NCBI RefSeq assembly: GCF_902686445.1 | Contig: NW_025920104.1 | Location: forward strand, 3,224,001 to 3,288,000 | Direction of reading: 5' to 3' | DNA: 64,000 nt | Source: Sciurus carolinensis | Lineage: Eukaryota > Chordata > Mammalia > Rodentia > Sciuridae | Shown here: in pieces, positions 35,601-47,200 of the stretch | Layout: each line of letters opens with the position of its first letter | Numbering within the stretch: the first letter of the stretch is position 1 | Made by a program: the position numbers and the translations under genes | The notes under the pieces: generated by a model | The model's input: the letters and a program-made list of their open reading frames with translations, nothing else | Database searches by the model: none | Told to the model about the DNA's origin: nothing

Positions 35601-38600
35601 TGAGGTGTGTAGGAAGGGCTCTTGATGTGAGTAGGGTGGGATTACTTAGATGTGTAGTGGAATGAATTTGTGGTATGTAGTAAATGTTCTCTGGGGTGTT
35701 AAAACAGGTTCTCTTTGTGTAGGGAGGTCTCTGTGATGTATGTTGGGAGGACCTTCTGAAAGGTGTAGGGGGATTTATAAGGTTTGTCAGTGGACTTCTT
35801 ACTATGAGTGGGAGGGCTCACATAACTGAATAAGTAGGGCTTTTGCAGTGTATAGGAAAGACCTCTGAGGTGACTGGAAAGAGCTCTCTGAGATGTGTAG
35901 TGAGGGCTCTCTGAGGTGAGTAGAAATTCTCTCTGAAGTGTTTACAGAGCACTGCATAGAAGTATAGTTAGTACAAAGGTCTTGTATAATTTGTGCTCAT
36001 TAAGATATATATGGATGTCTACCTGAGGTTGTCTACACAAGTAGATACTACTCTTGATATAAGGATGGTTTCCATTGATGTTTATTGACCATACTATGAT
36101 ATGTATAGAGAGGATTCTCTAAGATTGGTAGTTTGCAGCTGCTGAGCTGTGTTAGGAAGTGTGTATAATTTGTGTAAAAGGGTTATGTGATGCTTGTCCT
36201 AGGACACATTTTTGTGTGTGATAGGGTCCCCTGAATTGAGTTGAGATGGCTCACAGTGTTGCACAGGGTGTGTGCACTGGAAATTATAGAAAGAACTCAG
36301 TGAACTGTGGTTGGAAGGCCATTTGAGGAGAGTAGTAAGAGTTTGGCAAGATGAGTAGGGAGGAAAAACTGGTGTAGAAGAGAGAGCACTATGAGTTAGG
36401 GTTAGTTTAGGTCTAGGGTTAGGGTTTAGGGTCAGGGCCAATTCATGGTCAGTTTCAGGGTCAGGGAGGACTCTGTGGCATGTAGGGAGGACTTAGGTTT
36501 ATGCTTATGATTAGGGTTAGGTTCAGAGTAAGAGTCAGTATTTATGGAGTATAGGGAAGGCCAGTGTGGAGAATCAAAATTGTTCTCTGAGGTGTGTATA
36601 TTGAGGCCTCTGTGAGGTGAGTATATAGACTTTTTGAGGTATTTATAGAGGACTTGCAAAGAAACATTGTTTCTTCTTTCAAAGAAGTATGGTTTTACTC
36701 ACTGAGTTATGTAGGAACTTTTCTGAAGTCTATAGAAACTGCTCTAGAATTGAGTATGGAGTGTACACTTTGTTGGGTATGAAGGTTAAACTGAGGTGTG
36801 TAGAGAAGTCTCTCTGAATTTGGTAGCATGTGACCTCTGTGCTGTGTTCTGTGGACTTTATGAGGTGTGCAGGATGGTTCTATGATGTGTGTTGGAGAGC
36901 TACAACAATTGTGTGTAAGGGTCTTTTCAGTTGAGTTGGGAGGGCTCACTCAGGTGTATAGATAGGGTGAACTGAGATGAGTAGAAAGGGTTCAGTTAGT
37001 TGTGTTTGTATATTTTTTTGATGTGAGTAGTGAGAGCTCTGTTAGATGAGTAAAGAGTACAAGTGGATGTAGAAGGGAGGGTCCCATGAAGTTTGGAAAG
37101 GGGACCTATATGGTCTCATGTTAGTAATCAGGAGATGAGTAGACTGGAATCTGAGCTTTGCCGTGAAGGTTTATTGAGGTGTGTACTGAAGTCTAACTGA
37201 AATTCAGAGGGATAGTATTCTGATGTGTGTTTGGAGGGCTCTGAAAGTTGTGTAGGGAGGTCTATATTAGGTGGGCAGAGGGATCTTTGAGGAATATAGG
37301 AGGCCTGTTTGACATAGTGGAAATGCTATCTTAGATATGTATGGAGGGACTTCTACAGTGAATACTTAGATCTCTGATATGAGTAGCAAGAATAAACTCA
37401 GGTGTGGTGAGAGGAATATTTGAGGATAGAAGAGAGAAACTGTGAGGTGTTTTGGTAGGACAATCAGAAGAGTATCTTTGGGGTTCTTTTAGGTTTGTAG
37501 TTTTGGCCCTTGGAAGTAAATATGGAGGACTTTTTGGCTAGTTTTGAGGGCTACAAGAGATGTGCAGGTAGGGTTTTTAAAGTTTTGTTGAAAGGGCATT
37601 CTGACGTTTGTATAGGTGCCTCTCTGAGATGTTTATGGAGGACTGTTGAATGAGGTGTATAACGTGGGTGCTCATTGGTAAAAATTAAGAGTTAGCTGAG
37701 GTGAGTATTTGTAGACATCTATGGTGAGTAAGGAGAGATCTCTAAGGTAAATGATGACAAACTGAAGTTTGAAAGGAGGGTTCTATGAGGTATGTAACAG
37801 GGCCCTCTGAATAGTGAAATTATGGCATTCTAAGGTGTGTAGAGGCATGGTGTGTGGTGTGTAGCAACATTTCTCTGGTCCCAACATTGATACAGTGATT
37901 GATAAATAATGTGTGTGGAAATTGTGTCTAAGGTGTGTTTGGATGGCCCTCTGAATTCTGCAGAAAGAGCACTTGATATGAGTAGGTAGGGCTCTGAGCT
38001 GTGTGGAGAGGTGAGTACTATGTGTGTAGGAAGTGTTCACTGAAGTGTGAAGGGTAGGTTCTCTGAGATTTGCAGTGCAGATGATTTGAGGTTTGCATGG
38101 AGGCCTCTATTAAGTGTGCAGGAGAAATCTATGAGAGGTGTAGAAGGGTTTTGTCTGCATAGGAGTGCTCTCTGTTGTGTAGTTAGGTCCCTCAGAAATG
38201 AATAATGAAATCTATCTGATATGACTAGGTAGAACACAATGAGGTGTAATGGGAGTATTCTTTGAGTATAATAGGGGAAATCCCTACAATGTTTAGGAAG
38301 GCAACTCAACAGTGTATCCAGAGTCTTCTCTGAAGTGTGTCAGGCCAACCCTCAGAGGTGAGTAGAAAGGGCATTTTGCTGAGTAGTAAGTTGTATCCGA
38401 GTTGTATAGTAGGGTATATTGTTGTTTGTAGCATGGGAATTCTGAGGTTTGAATTGACATCTCACTGGAATTTATAGAAAGTACTCTCTGGAGTTTATAG
38501 GAAAGACTTTCTGAGTTGTTTAAGTGTTGCTCAAAAACATATGAAGGCAGTGTCCCTATGGGGTATATGAATGGGAATTTGAGGTGTGTAGAAAAAGTTC

Positions 38601-39444
38601 TTGGTATTAGTAGGGAGTCATTATTTAGACATGTAGGGAAGTGAGTTTGAGGTGTGAAGGAAAGATTCTCTGAGGTGTTAAGTGGGTTCTCATTTTTATG
38701 TAGGGTGGGCTCTCTGACATATAGGGAGGGCCCTCTGAAGGGTTTAGGAGGGCTTTATGAGGTTTTTAGGAAGGTTTATTGATGAGAGTGTAAGTGTTCA
38801 CCTAAGTGAATAACAGGGTTATTTGCAGTGGATAGGAAAGGTCTCTATGTTGAGTCAAAATTTTCACTGATGTGTGTATTGCAGGCTCTCTGATGTGAGT
38901 AGAAAGGCTCTCTAATGTGTTTAGAGAAGGCTTGCTAAGAAGTATAGTTACTAGGGCTTATGTAGTACTAATTTGTACTCACTCAAATATGTAGTTATGT
39001 CTCTCTGAGGTGTGGAGGGAATGATGTAAGGTGGTGCACTTTTAAAGGATAGTATCACAACTTGATCAACATCAAAAATAATGAGTCACAAATATAAGAC
39101 AAAAACATAAACACACACAGACAAAAACTGTAAGGGTCTGGTGCTATCTAAATGGGAATTTGAGTGGAGGGTTAGACTCTACTCACTTCCATATCCTGCC
39201 CTGTTTCACCTCTGGTCTTCTTGGGAAATATCACCAGAGTTGTTAGTCCCAACAATGATACAGTACTTCCAATCTTGGAAAGGCACCTTCTAGGGACTTC
39301 CTGAGAAATAAGCATCCAAAGATGAGTAGACAACAAGAACTCATGGCTCTGGACTTGCCATCTCAACACAAGTAAGCAGAATGGGAGTTTATCTGGAATG
39401 TGGGTGCCTAGCTACTAGGGTTCCAAGTTCTGTATGTTCTACTG

Positions 39445-39470
39445 CCAAGGAAGTGAGGTCACTTCCTTGG
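39445..39470. repeat. Perfect inverted repeat (12-bp arms)
   Basis: CCAAGGAAGTGA and its exact reverse complement TCACTTCCTTGG are separated by GG. Each arm contains GGAAGTGA, an ETS-type core. Confidence 0.9.
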
Positions 39471-41353
39471 GGACTCCATATCCAAAGCCCTTTCTCACAC
39501 AAGATGTTTCTAATGGCCCACTGAGATGAAAATTTCCCCCTCTTCCCTTGCCAAATACACAAGTGGACATGGTTACATCAACACACACTGGATCTGGTCC
39601 CCAGACTGTCCCAGGTGTAGGAAACACACCTGTTTTGGAGATACAGTTTGGATCAGAACCATTTCCTCCTCTGGCCATGTGGGTGGTCCTGAAGAAGTCA
39701 TTATGCCTTACAAGACCTGAATACTTTTGCCATTTATTCCCCTGGGATTATTCTAGCATATGCTTTTGAAGTTGTCATCAGGTTTATAAGACCATTTATA
39801 TATGTACTCCTTGGGAACCCTAATGTTTGAGTCATGTGTCTGTAATGCACCAACATACAGAAAACAAAACACAGAAAGGAGAGGGACAAGGGATGACATA
39901 CAACTCTTCCATGGTGTGATTCCAGCAGTGAAAGAGGGAAAATCAATTTCTACCTTGTCCTTGTTCCCACTCTGCCCCACTGGAAGTTTGTCATGACTGA
40001 TTTTCAGAGATAGACTCCCTGTGCCATAGACCTTCCAATGCTTCCTGTGAAATTTAGAATTGCTTCAATATTTCTTCTCATTGTATGATGTAGGTACACT
40101 ACAAGGGATCACTGGCACCAGAGAATTCTATTGTGCAAAACCTGTTGCTTCCCCATCTAAGTGAATCCATATCAGCATCTGGTTTCAAAGATAAATAATT
40201 CAGCAAGAGCCAAGATATTTCACTTCCAAGATGTAGTCATCAGAAGTCTCATTTTCTTTGTCTCCATAGTCCCATAGCAGTGGTACTGCTATAATTCCAG
40301 AGGTTTTTGGGAAAAGATTGTGTGGCAGCAGGCAAAGTTCCAGGGAACCCATTAAATAGCAAGGTACTGGCATTTCAGTTTCCATTTCTAAATGCCTCAC
40401 ATAGATGAAAACATTTTGGTTATAAAATATATAAAAGCATTTTTTTATCAAGAAGAATGATGGTGTGAAATTGACAAAACTTTGTTCAATACCATGGTCA
40501 AAACCATGGGTGTGGAATTATCTTTCTCTATTTCTTTAGGTAAAATCTGCATTGCTTCTTTCAAGGTCATAGCAGGTCTCTTCTTTTGTATGTGGTGTTG
40601 AAGACAATTTCTATTCTTCTAACTAAAATTTGGAAGGAAGGCCCCAGTAGAAGAACAAAGAAACAGCTCTGAAAGCAATATTTATTCAGTAGCTAAGATT
40701 ACTGGAGGAGAGAGATGGACTGACAATTCAGTTTTGAAAAATGGAAAAGGACTAGGTAACCATTCTCTTCAGGGGATAGTCATTAATCTAATGCTTGTTC
40801 ACAGAGTATCCTGTGCCCATTTTTGAATGAACACAAGAAGCTGATGTCCTTCTATTAAGAAACATCAAAAATTAGCAAACTATCTCAAAGTCTTAGAACC
40901 ATCTTTCTTTTGCATGCAGAACTAATTGGCTTTTCATTACCTTTCCACACAAAGGTGAGAGTCTGATGATAGACCACTGGCTTGGAAAGACTTGAATATC
41001 AATATTCATATGTGCAATCACCCCTGTGGGAAGGGTCCCAGGATAGTGCATTGCTGAATGCTTCTGTGTTCCTTGAAATTTACTGGGGAAAAACAAATGG
41101 GGAAGATCACCACAAGTAAGACCTGCAACTCTGAAAGGTGCTGAGTTTGGTAAGCCCTGAGGTACCAGTGAATTTGAAAAAAGAAAATAGTCCCTGTTTT
41201 TTAAGTTGGTAAAAATTAAAGTCATGGAAAATTTCCCCTCTTTTCTCCTGCTGCTATAGGTATTCATCTTATGACATTATGGCATTATGTGATAACATTC
41301 CCTATCCACTAAGTTTCTTCAGGAAGGAGAAAGATCCCTGTATGAGCTTTGAC

Positions 41354-41381
41354 AGGCCTGATAGGACCATGAAATGAGCAT
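41354..41381 (+). repeat. 28-bp direct repeat, copy 1
   Basis: Contains GGCCTGATAGGACCATGAAA. It is identical over 28 bases to 42,265-42,292 in the same orientation, while the flanks differ. Confidence 0.9.
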
Positions 41382-42264
41382 AAGTTCAGTCAGTTTCCAA
41401 GTCACTGTAAAAAGCCTTTAAGCTAACACGGTCAGCTAGTGATAAATTATCTTTATTGACCACTCTTGGAAAATGCCTAAAAATTGATTTGCTGGGATTG
41501 TTCCTTAATTCTCCAAAACAGGAGAAAAAAGGAGTCACAGAAAAGGGATAATGGATCCTGGGTTCCAGAGGGGTTTGATTCCACTGGAAACATATTCACT
41601 GTCTTAACAAAGAACTTCCATGAGCAAGTATATCAATAAAACTGACCTGAGTGTTAGTCCCTTTCCTCTAATATATCTTTCTACCAATATCTTCAACATG
41701 GTTCTGTACCCAGTTGTCCCAGTGCTGACTCTCACACTCTGAAGCACAGCATCACCAGATCCAAATACTGAGACACCAAGTTCTGAGGGTTCTTTGTAAG
41801 AAGAGCATCGAAGACAGAGGCGTAGTGTGCCAAACTCTCAATAGGAAAATCACAAGAACACACATTCTTTTAAAATTATGATTTTTATGACAGCTAGACC
41901 TATGTAAACAAAATAATACATTTTAAAGTGATATATTATGGCCACAGTTTCACTTCTGAAATCCAAATTAGGAAAATACAGTGATTAAAGGCACAGTGTG
42001 AAGCCCAGAACAATCAATGTCAGTGTGAGATTGAGACACCCTGGAAACACAGCCCACAGACTTTGCCCTCTTGTCTTGTGTTAGCAAGAAGCAGCAAGGC
42101 AGTGCAGGCTATATATGTCCCTCCTCATGTCCTCATATCTGCAGCTGTGTACTCAGGGTATGGTGATCCTGACAAAGAGACCATGGAACTTAGGGGCCAC
42201 TGGGGTTGCCTCAGGTTCAAGACTTCAAGTCAGGTCTGAAGGGTCAAATCCCAGGTGGCATGAT

Positions 42265-42292
42265 AGGCCTGATAGGACCATGAAATGAGCAT
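42265..42292 (+). repeat. 28-bp direct repeat, copy 2
   Basis: Exact copy of 41,354-41,381, about 0.9 kb downstream. It may be a remnant of a small local duplication or of a dispersed repeat. Confidence 0.9.
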
Positions 42293-42589
42293 GACTGAGG
42301 GATGTTTCATTACAGTTGCATTATTGGTGACATGTTCCTCCCAGAGAAGTGGGACAAAGACAATGCTTTTTATGTGGCTTGTTCAGTTGCCTTCTGAACT
42401 CTTTCAGTTACTGGGCATGGTTTGTTTCTAATGGAGCCTGTTGAGAATTTGCATCCTGGCTCCAGTTAGTTCTGTGTCTTACCTCTCTGCTCACTCCTAG
42501 TGAACTCATGAAGAGCAGCCCTAGTCATGAGAAATCTGTAATAGAATGGATTCTATAATAGGACTACAATCCACAGGACAACTTTTTTC

Positions 42590-44240
42590 TTAATCACTTT
42601 TGGATGATGTGGTATTGGTAATACTATTAATAACTAAGGACAGATATTGCATTATCTTGAGGTGTTTTATTACAATATTATTTTGCATAATAGACTACAT
42701 AACAGCTATTATATTTGTTATGGATGTTATTGCATACCTCTTCTATCAATATCCAAGGTCTATAGAAGCTATTTTGTTAAGATTAAATGCTATACTCTGG
42801 ATAACATAGTAGTATTAAAACCTCAGGGCCATTATTATAATAGTTGTACTTCCTATAATATGAATATTACATCAATTTTAAAAGGCAGCTCTCATATCAG
42901 TTTGATATGTCATAGTATGGATATCATATTAGTATTAAAAGTCACAAATAAACCTTTAGGTCATTTTTAGAAACTCAAGTATGCATATCATCTTAGGATT
43001 GAAATCAACATGGTAGTTAATACATTAATTTTAATGATAACTCATAAAAATTATTTAATGCCAAAAATGCAGATATTTTAATAGCATAAGGTTGTATAAT
43101 ATAAATATGCTAATGTTAAATGCTACAGACTAGTTTTAGATGTTATATCAAGGATATTAAATGAATATTAAAATCCACAACTGAATTATAATATTGGTTT
43201 CAGGGTTTATGGAAAAGATGGCATATAGTAATATTAAAGTCTACAGGATATATATTTCATTTTTTTAGGTGATAATATGGATGTCATATTAGTATTTCAA
43301 GGTAGAGGGGAGCTAGTATATTCATTTTAGATGCTAGACTATGAATAACACATTAGATTTAGAGACCACAGCACAGTTTCTATATTCGTATTTGATTCTC
43401 TATTTCAAATATTATATTAATATTTGAGAACTCTGAATTGCTGTGATATCCATTTCTGATGTTGTAACATCAGGCAAATTATGTTAATATTAAAGGACAG
43501 AACAGTTCTTGTATACTTTTCCATGTTATTGTATGCATATACTGTCAAAAGAAGGACATGGAATGACCATAATAGGAATATTGTATTATTATTGATGTTT
43601 ACACAGGAGCTATTATGTGTTGTAGATGGTCATTATGGATATGATAATCATCTTTAAGGTCCCAGGGAATATATTATATTAGTTTAATGTGGAATAGTAA
43701 TAATATTTTTTAGCATTAAAGACCACATGGCAACTATTAGTTTTAGCGGGTACAACAAATTCATCAAATTCACAATAAGGGTACCAAGCCAGGCAACTAT
43801 TCTGTTAGGTTTAGATTTTATATAATGGAAAGCATGTTCATATGAACAGCTAGAGACTAGTGATTATAGCAATTTTAATGCTATAGTATGAATATAATAA
43901 CAGTATATAAAGAACAAGAGACTGTTTAAAAAATAGCAAAATTCTATTTTAAATTTAATTTTATTTATTTATTTTTTATGTGTTGCTCAGGATTGAACCA
44001 AGTGCCTCACTTGTGCTAGGCAAGTGCTCTAACAGTAAGCCATAAACCCAGCCCCAAAGGACAGTTTTTATATGAGTTTAAGAGGCCTCATATTCCTTAT
44101 TACATAAATTTGAAAAGACTCAGAGAAACTATTAATTTTGGATGTAAAATGATTGATAATATATGTTGGCATTAAAAGCCAAAGAACAACTACTATATTA
44201 GTTATAAGCTCTAATGTATGAATATTATGTTAATACTAAA
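42590..44240. repeat. Minisatellite array 3 (~61-bp AT-rich unit)
   Basis: About 25 degenerate units. The anchor ATCATATTAGTATTAAAAG and its variants recur at about 60-64-base steps (near 42,807, 42,869, 42,928, 42,988, then 43,229, 43,289, 43,350, 43,408 and 43,473). Each unit has a second, similar half (CTATTATATTAGTTTTAGAT-like). The half-unit resembles the 32-bp unit of array 4, into which this array grades. An ID SINE interrupts it at 43,950. Confidence 0.82.
43950..44056 (-). mobile_element. ID-type SINE, antisense, in array 3
   Basis: Plus-strand GGATTGAACCAAGTGCCTCA and GGCAAGTGCTCTAACAG, ending in AACCCAGCCCC, are the reverse complement of an ID element. A T-rich tail lies on the left. 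Array 3 continues on the other side. Confidence 0.88.
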
Positions 44241-47200
44241 GGAAACAAGTGCATATTAAGGATACTATGTGAGTGTCAGCAGTCACATTAAGGTTATTAG
44301 TGTCTTCAGCCCTAGTGAGTGCATTATATGAGGGTCAAGTTCCACAGTGAGGATATGTTAGTGTCAGAGACCAAGTGTAAACATTATATGAGTGTCAGAG
44401 GCCAGAGTGATGGTATTTATGTGAATTTCTTGTGTCAGAGTTATGATATGTGAATGTAAGTGGACAAATGAGGTAGGTATTAGATTTTGTTTTGGTGAAT
44501 ATTCATGTGTGGAAAAGCATGATACTCACAATGATCTCAATCACATAAAATGTGCTGTTGTGTATGTATACTCATGACCTGGAAGGCATGTCCAAGTAAG
44601 CTGCTTGCAAATTAATAACTTTGTTCTTTGCTTGTATTTTTATTTTTTCTGTAATTTACATGTTAACCTTTAAAAAAATAATGATATTTTTAAAAAGTGG
44701 TCAAGTGAGGATTGCATATGAATGTGAGTGTCCACAAGGCAAGTACTTTTTGAGTATTTTAGACCACAGTGAAGATATTATGTGAGTGTTAAATATTATT
44801 TAAAAGGGAGCAGAATGAGGATAAGTAAGTGTCATAGACCACATAAGGATATTCTGTGTCAGTGGCTATACTGAGGTAATTACCAGAGTGTCAGAGACAT
44901 TGTGAAGATATTATGTGAGTGTTGGTAGGCAGATTAAAGATAATATGTGTATGTGAGTTGCCAGAGTGAAGACATTATGTGTCAGAGGCCAGAGTGAGGG
45001 TAATATCTGAATTTCAGTGACTACAGGGAGGACAATTTGTCAAGTTAGCAGTCAGAGTGAGAATATTATGTGAGAACCTGAGGCCATAGTAAGGATATTA
45101 TATGAATGTCAGAGGTCAGATAAGGACTTTATGTGATTGCCAGATGTTATAGTTAGGGTGTAGTGTGAGTTTGAGAGGTCACATGGAAGATATTTTATGT
45201 GTGTCAGAGACCAGAGGAAGAGTATTATGTAAGAGTCAGAGGGTACAGTATGGACATTAGGTGCATGTAATTTATTCATAGTGAGAATATTATGTGAATA
45301 TCAGAGTCCAAAGTGAGGGTATTATGTGAGTGTGAGAGGTCACATGTTATATGTGAGTTTCAGAGGTCACAGTGAAGATATTATGTGAAAGTCAGAGGCC
45401 ACATTGAGGTTTACATGTGAGTGTCAGAGGCCACAATCAGGGTTTTATGTGAGTATCAAGGTAACAGTGAGGGAATTTTTTAAGTCAGACCAAGGAAGAT
45501 ATTATGTGATTGTCATGGCAGCAGTGAGTGTATTATATGAGTATCAGAGGACACAGGGTATTATGTGAGAGTCAAAGATCATAGTGAGGATATTGTGTAT
45601 CAGAAGCCACAGTGAAGATTTTATATAAATGTTTGAGGACAAACTGATGACATTACATCAGTGTCAGAGGCCAGACTATGTTTATTGAATGTCAGAGGCC
45701 TCAGGGAAAATACTCAATGAGTGACAGTGGTCACAGTGGTCACATTGAGAATATTATGTGTCAGTGGAAAGAGTGATGATATTATGTGAGTGTCAGAGGC
45801 TACAGTGAGGGAATTATGTGAGTCTTACTGGCCACAGTGAGGGTATTATATTAATATCATAGGCCACATTGAGGATATTTTGTGAATGTCAGAGGCCACT
45901 GTAACGATATTTTGTGAGTTTCAGAGGCCAGAGTGAGGGTATTAAGTAAATGTCAGAGGTTTAATTGTGTATATTGTGTCAGAGGCCATAGTATTATATT
46001 GGTATTATATGAGTGTCAGAACAAAATGAGGATATTATGTGAGTGTCAAATGTCCCAGAAAGGATATTGTATGAATGTCAAAGGCTACAGTTGGGATATA
46101 CTGCCAATCACAGGGACAACACTGTGGAAATTATATGGGTGTCAGTGGCTACAGTGAGGATATTTTGTCACATCTGGGGCCAGCATGAGGATATTTTGAG
46201 TGTCCCAAGTCACAGTGACTGTCTTGGACCACAGTGAGTGTGTTATGTTTCAGAGGTGACAATTATATTATGTGACAGTATAAGGCCACATTGAAGGCAT
46301 GGTGAGTATTATAGACCACATTGAGGGTATTATATGAGTGTCAAGGTAATAGTGATGGCAGTTTTTGAGTCAGATGCCAAATGAGAATATTCTGTGAATA
46401 TCAGGGGCAAAAGTGAGTATATTAAGTGAGCGACAGAAGTCACAGTTAGAATATCATGTGTGTCAGAGGCCAGATTGAATTTATTATATAAATATCAGAG
46501 ACCAAGTGTGGATATTATGTGAGTGTCAGAGGCTACATTGCAAGCATGATGTGAGTGTCTTAGGTCACAAAAAGGTATTAAGTGCATGACAAGTCACATT
46601 GAATGTAATATGTGAGTATAGGAGGCCAATGTATGGGTATTATGTGAGAATCACAGGTTAGAAAAAGGATACTATGTCAGTATCAGAGACCAAAATGATG
46701 ACATTATGAGTGCAAGAATTCACAGAGAGGATATTATATCAGTTTCAGACATCACAATGAGGGTATTATGTCAATGTCAGAGGTCACAGTGAGGATATCT
46801 TATGTGTGTCAGAGGACTCAATCAAAATAATTATATGACTTTCAGAGGACACAGTTCAATATTATGTGAGTGACAGGTGAGAGTGGTAGTATTCTGTGTC
46901 TGAGGTCAAAATATGTGTATTATGTGATTGTTAGAGAGACCAGAATTGGAGATTTATGTGAGTGTCAGAGGGTACAGTGAGGGTACTATATGAGTGCCAG
47001 AGGTCACAGTATAGTTATTATGTGTCAGAGGTAGCATTATTGATATAATGTGTCAGAGGTCAATTAAGGGTATAATGTCTGTCAGAGGTCAAATTGAGTA
47101 CTTAATATGAGTGTCTGAGATCAGAGTGAGGCTATTATTTGAGTGTCAGTGGTTAAAGTTAGAATATCACATTAGTGTCAGAAGTAAGGATAATTTGTGA

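Larger units (their letters stand above)
26068..39035. repeat. Minisatellite array 2 (~23-bp unit, ~3.2-kb higher-order repeat)
   Basis: About 13 kb (~560 units) of degenerate ~23-bp repeats with a core like GAGGTGTGTAGGGAGGGCTC. The + strand is rich in G and T/A and poor in C. A landmark (GTTTNNGTGTTGCTCAA-like, then GTGGAGGAAGCATC-like) recurs near 26,092, 29,092, 32,302, 35,536 and 38,512. A second landmark (GGTTTGAATTAACATYTCTC-like) recurs near 29,020, 32,230, 35,463 and 38,440. Both give a period of about 3.0-3.2 kb, so the array is about four copies of a higher-order unit of roughly 135 monomers. The many minus-strand open frames of 60-130 codons are artefacts of a monomer with few stops on that strand. 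An ID SINE lies at 28,782. Confidence 0.92.
39036..42589. other. Unique sequence between arrays 2 and 3, no gene recognised
   Basis: Normal-complexity DNA without convincing exons. Overlapping open frames on both strands near 39,440-39,980 show no known motif. It contains a 12-bp perfect inverted repeat at 39,445-39,470 and a 28-bp exact direct repeat at 41,354 and 42,265, listed separately. Confidence 0.5.
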
